Below are positions 61,564-64,000 of a stretch of 64,000 nt of DNA, one piece after another. Each line of letters opens with the position of its first letter. The first letter of the stretch is position 1. The stretch comes from CBDHGY01 sp965263325. GTDB lineage: Bacteria > Pseudomonadota > Alphaproteobacteria > Caulobacterales > Hyphomonadaceae. The notes under the pieces were generated by a model. That model was not told the origin of the DNA, did not search any database, and worked only from the letters and a program-made list of their open reading frames with translations. Both the position numbers and the translations under genes were made by a program. The stretch covers positions 248,001 through 312,000 of the forward strand of contig CBDHGY010000002.1 in the NCBI GenBank assembly GCA_965263325.1, given 5' to 3'.

Positions 61564-61577
61564 ATCACGAACATGAT
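61564..61577. promoter_or_regulatory. Candidate IclR operator upstream of the CoA-transferase operon
   Basis: ATCACGAACATGAT, matching ATYAYRNNYATGAT, 69 bp before the leftward CoA-transferase start in the 288-bp gap that separates it from the divergent IclR gene. Confidence 0.5.
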
Positions 61578-61724
61578 TACCAATTTTCCGATTATATTAC
61601 GCCGCTCTCGAGGAGCGCATGAGTTTATTCAGCGGTGTGGTTAGCTCCATATAAGGCGATAAAATATCTACCTGCATGAATTCCCCTTGTCCCTACAAAA
61701 TTTTGCTGGTTCGCTAGACGGCTA

Positions 61725-61738
61725 ATCATAGATATGAT
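61725..61738. promoter_or_regulatory. Candidate IclR operator, perfect palindrome
   Basis: ATCATAGATATGAT, extending to a 16-bp perfect inverted repeat (AATCATA-GA-TATGATT, 61724-61739). It lies 45 bp before the IclR start and is the best copy of the motif. Confidence 0.6.
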
Positions 61739-61755
61739 TTAGATGATGCCAAACT

Positions 61756-61769
61756 ATCACATCTATGAT
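61756..61769. promoter_or_regulatory. Candidate IclR operator next to the IclR start
   Basis: ATCACATCTATGAT, 14 bp before the IclR start codon and 31 bp (about three helical turns) from the perfect palindrome. This is a natural arrangement for autoregulation by a dimer pair or tetramer. Confidence 0.55.
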
Positions 61770-61783
61770 GGCAGTCTTTCTGA

Positions 61784-62557
61784 ATGACCACTAGGATTAA
61801 ATCTTCTGAGCGGACGCTTGCTCTATTTGAATACTATTCGCGTGAGCAAAGGCCTTTGAGCATAAAGGAACTTGCAGAGGGATTGGAAATGCCGCAATCT
61901 AGCACGTCCGTTCTTGCCCAATCGCTTGTAGAATTGGGTTATCTTGAGAAAGATGAAAGTCTACGCACCTATTATCCTACACTCAGAATTTCACTTCTCG
62001 GCACATGGATGCGCCGACAACACCGTAGAGCAGGTCAGCTACCAACTCTGTTGTCGGAAGTTTCGAAACAAACAGGTGAATCAACAATTCTAGCGATGCG
62101 AAATGGAATATACTCGCAGTATTTGATTGCGCATCCAGGAAGAACACCAAGCCGCGCGCGTGTGGAATCCGGAATGTTGTATCCATTAGCCTGCTGTGCA
62201 ACGGGATGGTGTCTTCTAACCCTGGAATCGAAACGAAACATCGACAAAATAGTTCGGCGAACAGTGAGCGAAGCGAAAGAAGACTATTGGAAACAATCGG
62301 CGAAATCTGCGCGTGAAAATGTAATTCAAACCGAGCACCGAGGATATGCGTTTTCCAATGGTGAAACCGTCCCAGGCCTTGGTGCAATTGCCGTACTACT
62401 ACCCAGTATTCCCGGAGCCTACGCAATGGCGGCAGGCGTAGGCGGTCGCGTTCAGCGCATAGAGCAGAAAAAGGAGCGAATACTCGACGCACTGGAAGAG
62501 CTGTCATCATCTGTCAGGCAATTGGCCGACAAAGAAGAACTCACGCTTATGAACTAG
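61784..62557 (+). CDS. IclR family transcriptional regulator
   Basis: A 257-residue regulator. The N-terminal winged helix-turn-helix (ERTLALFEYYSREQRPLSIKELAEGLEMPQSSTSVLAQSLVELGYLEKD) is followed by an effector-binding GAF-like domain (about 80-245) with ESTILAMRNGIY and GYAFSNGETVPGLGAIAVLLP. No Shine-Dalgarno sequence is visible and the leader may be short. It is divergent from the CoA-transferase operon, and two candidate operators sit within 60 bp of its start. It is the obvious controller of the catabolic island. Its stop overlaps the acyl-CoA dehydrogenase stop by 4 bp (CTAG). Confidence 0.92.
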   Translation: MTTRIKSSERTLALFEYYSREQRPLSIKELAEGLEMPQSSTSVLAQSLVELGYLEKDESLRTYYPTLRISLLGTWMRRQHRRAGQLPTLLSEVSKQTGESTILAMRNGIYSQYLIAHPGRTPSRARVESGMLYPLACCATGWCLLTLESKRNIDKIVRRTVSEAKEDYWKQSAKSARENVIQTEHRGYAFSNGETVPGLGAIAVLLPSIPGAYAMAAGVGGRVQRIEQKKERILDALEELSSSVRQLADKEELTLMN

Positions 62558-63753
62558 CGCTTCGTGGGCTTTCCGAGCATGGCGTCAGAAATAATCCGCT
62601 GCTGGATCTCTGAGCTCCCTTCAAAGATCTTTGTTAGGCGTGCATCGCGCCAATAGCGCTCTATCGCATGCAGCGTTGTATAGCCGGCTCCCCCAAGAAT
62701 TTGCAAAGCCTCACTGGTCACGCGTTCCGACATCTCCGCGGCAAAATATTTCACCATCGCGGCCTCCTTATCGCAACGCCGACCGGAGTCGATTTCATTA
62801 CAGACATGATACATCAGTTGACGCGCAGCCTCGATTTCAGTCGCCATTGTCGCCAGTTTAAACCGGATTGCCTGAAAGTCTGAAATAGGACGGCCGAATT
62901 GTTCTCGCTCCTTTGCATATGCCATTGCATCTTCAAGTGCACCTGTTGCGAGGCCAATAGATCTTGCGGCCGTATGAGCACGTGCGCCTTCCAGACCCGA
63001 AGCTAATTGCTTGAACGCATTTCCTTCGCCGCTCTTCTTCTTTGAAGCAGGAGTGCGCGCCTCATCAAATGCCAGTTCAAACGTCTTCCATCCATGATAG
63101 CCAATCTTCGGAATTGGGTTCCCTGAGACGCCCTCTGGAAATTGGCCGGGTTCTTTCTCAAAAGCTATAGTTGTGAGCCCGGCCCAACGCGGTGCGCCGG
63201 GTTCAGTTTCAGTGCGGCAAACAACGCTGATGAAATTGGACCTGTCGGCGAAGGTGCACCAATATTTGTTCCCCGTCACAACCCAATCATCTCCGTCGCG
63301 AACGGCGCGGCAACTGATCGATGATACATCAGAGCCAACATTCGGCTCAGAAATCGACATGGCTCCGAGATATTTACCCTGCGCCATCAGTGCAATTTTT
63401 TCCGCTTTGTCCGCATCATTTTTAGCCGGAATGGAACGATAAAATGCGTTGCCGCGCGCAATGATCGAGCCAACACTCATCCAGGCCCGAGAGAGTTCTT
63501 CGGCGACGACACAGTACTCAAAATATCCAAGCCCAAGGCCGCCAAATTCTTCCGGGATGAGAATACCAAAAAATCCTAGCTCACCCATTTTATCGATGAG
63601 GTCTTGAGGGATCTCGCCCTTTTCAGGATCAAGTTTGTTGGCGACTGGCAACACTTCATTCTTTGCAAACTCGCGCGCCATATCACGCATCATTAGGCGC
63701 TCTTCGGTCCAGTATCCGGAGCCATTGTTCATAACTGTCGCTGTATCGGGCAT
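62554..63753 (-). CDS. Acyl-CoA dehydrogenase
   Basis: A 399-residue FAD flavoprotein that introduces a 2,3-double bond into an acyl-CoA. It has an N-terminal helical domain, the middle beta domain AMSISEPNVGSDVSSISCRAV (signature 1, with VVTGNKYWCTFAD), and the C-terminal helical domain ending QILGGAGYTTLHAIERYWRDARLTKIFEGSSEIQ (signature 2 region). It is 31 bp downstream of the lyase gene on the same strand and follows from the same transcript. Length is standard. Chain-length or branched specificity is not readable. Confidence 0.94.
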   Translation of the reverse strand: MPDTATVMNNGSGYWTEERLMMRDMAREFAKNEVLPVANKLDPEKGEIPQDLIDKMGELGFFGILIPEEFGGLGLGYFEYCVVAEELSRAWMSVGSIIARGNAFYRSIPAKNDADKAEKIALMAQGKYLGAMSISEPNVGSDVSSISCRAVRDGDDWVVTGNKYWCTFADRSNFISVVCRTETEPGAPRWAGLTTIAFEKEPGQFPEGVSGNPIPKIGYHGWKTFELAFDEARTPASKKKSGEGNAFKQLASGLEGARAHTAARSIGLATGALEDAMAYAKEREQFGRPISDFQAIRFKLATMATEIEAARQLMYHVCNEIDSGRRCDKEAAMVKYFAAEMSERVTSEALQILGGAGYTTLHAIERYWRDARLTKIFEGSSEIQQRIISDAMLGKPTKR

Positions 63754-63784
63754 TTATTCTGTCCTCTTAAATCGTCCTGGCGTA

Positions 63785-64000
63785 TTACATGCCAATTAAA
63801 TCGGCGCGGTTGACCGTGTTTTGAAACAGGCGCGCTGAAGCTGCATCAACCATCACGCCTTTATGTCCAACCGAGCCGATGCCTTCAGATTCTGCTTTAC
63901 GATAAACCTGAATAATTTCGCGCGCGAAATCGACGTCTTTTTGGCTTGGGGAAAAGACATCCAGTGCTGGTTGTATCTGAGATGGATGGATCGCCCATTT
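63785..64000 (-). CDS. HpcH/HpaI aldolase / CitE-like CoA-ester lyase, partial (3' end only)
   Basis: The last 71 codons of a gene running off the right edge. The sequence begins KWAIHPSQIQPALDVFSPS and ends AASARLFQNTVNRADLIGM. The KWAIHPSQI...VFSP pattern and following helix are characteristic of the citrate-lyase beta-subunit-like family (malyl-, methylmalyl- or citramalyl-CoA lyases). Such enzymes cleave 3-hydroxyacyl-CoA to acetyl- or propionyl-CoA plus an oxo acid. With the CoA-transferase and acyl-CoA dehydrogenase nearby, it would form the lower end of the pathway. Confidence 0.85.
   Translation of the reverse strand, partial: KWAIHPSQIQPALDVFSPSQKDVDFAREIIQVYRKAESEGIGSVGHKGVMVDAASARLFQNTVNRADLIGM

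Noticed and set aside
1..64000. CRISPR arrays, insertion sequences, prophage or integrase genes
   Set aside because: No spaced direct-repeat array, terminal inverted repeat with transposase, or recombinase motif was found on either strand.

Overview
The window looks like chromosomal DNA of an alphaproteobacterium. The best guess is a marine or oligotrophic stalked type (Hyphomonadaceae/Caulobacterales-like). This is inferred from a PopA-like degenerate GGDEF protein, large TonB-dependent receptors, a beta-propeller phytase, SdhE, HldE and a RpoE/ChrR-type photolyase/cyclopropane-synthase cluster. I see no integrase, insertion sequence, CRISPR array or phage gene. Genes are tightly packed, and several convergent neighbours share their stop codons in 4-base overlaps.

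Layout. 0-3.4 kb: an unrecognised coiled-coil/basic-tail protein, then a leftward cysK-metC-like sulfur amino acid pair. 3.4-9.5 kb: a ChrR-like cupin and a DUF6134 protein facing a four-gene, translationally coupled operon (photolyase, FAD amine-oxidase-like protein, DUF1365, cyclopropane synthase). Both sides carry matching candidate ECF-sigma promoters. 9.6-15.6 kb: hldE, a small ORF, a DUF3089-like protein lacking its nucleophile, DUF502, recG and sdhE. 15.6-24.9 kb: mfd, a PopA-like protein, an alpha-methylacyl-CoA racemase, a histidine phosphatase, a possible small RNA and a GGDEF/EAL protein. 25-28.7 kb: AsmA, tRNA-Asp(GTC) and a PepSY-TM protein. 28.7-41.7 kb: an exported-protein block with two head-to-head paralogous sortilin/BNR-repeat proteins, an alpha/beta hydrolase, a DUF2817 peptidase-like protein, and a TonB receptor followed by a phytase. 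42-46.6 kb: an Lrp-type regulator divergent from putA, then a small ORF and a cysteine-rich frame.

46.6-64 kb is a catabolic island. It holds MmgE/PrpD, a metallo-beta-lactamase-fold hydrolase, a GMC oxidoreductase, an aldehyde dehydrogenase, an SDR, a GST, a nitroreductase, a dihaem PQQ alcohol dehydrogenase, a second SDR reductase, a nitronate-monooxygenase-like protein, a tandem CaiB-type CoA-transferase, an IclR regulator, an acyl-CoA dehydrogenase and the end of a CitE/HpcH-type lyase. A 14-bp inverted repeat (ATYAYRNNYATGAT) occurs twice just upstream of the IclR gene and again before the CoA-transferase, PQQ dehydrogenase, hydrolase/GMC and MmgE genes. This suggests one IclR regulon for an unidentified alcohol/ether/branched-acid substrate.
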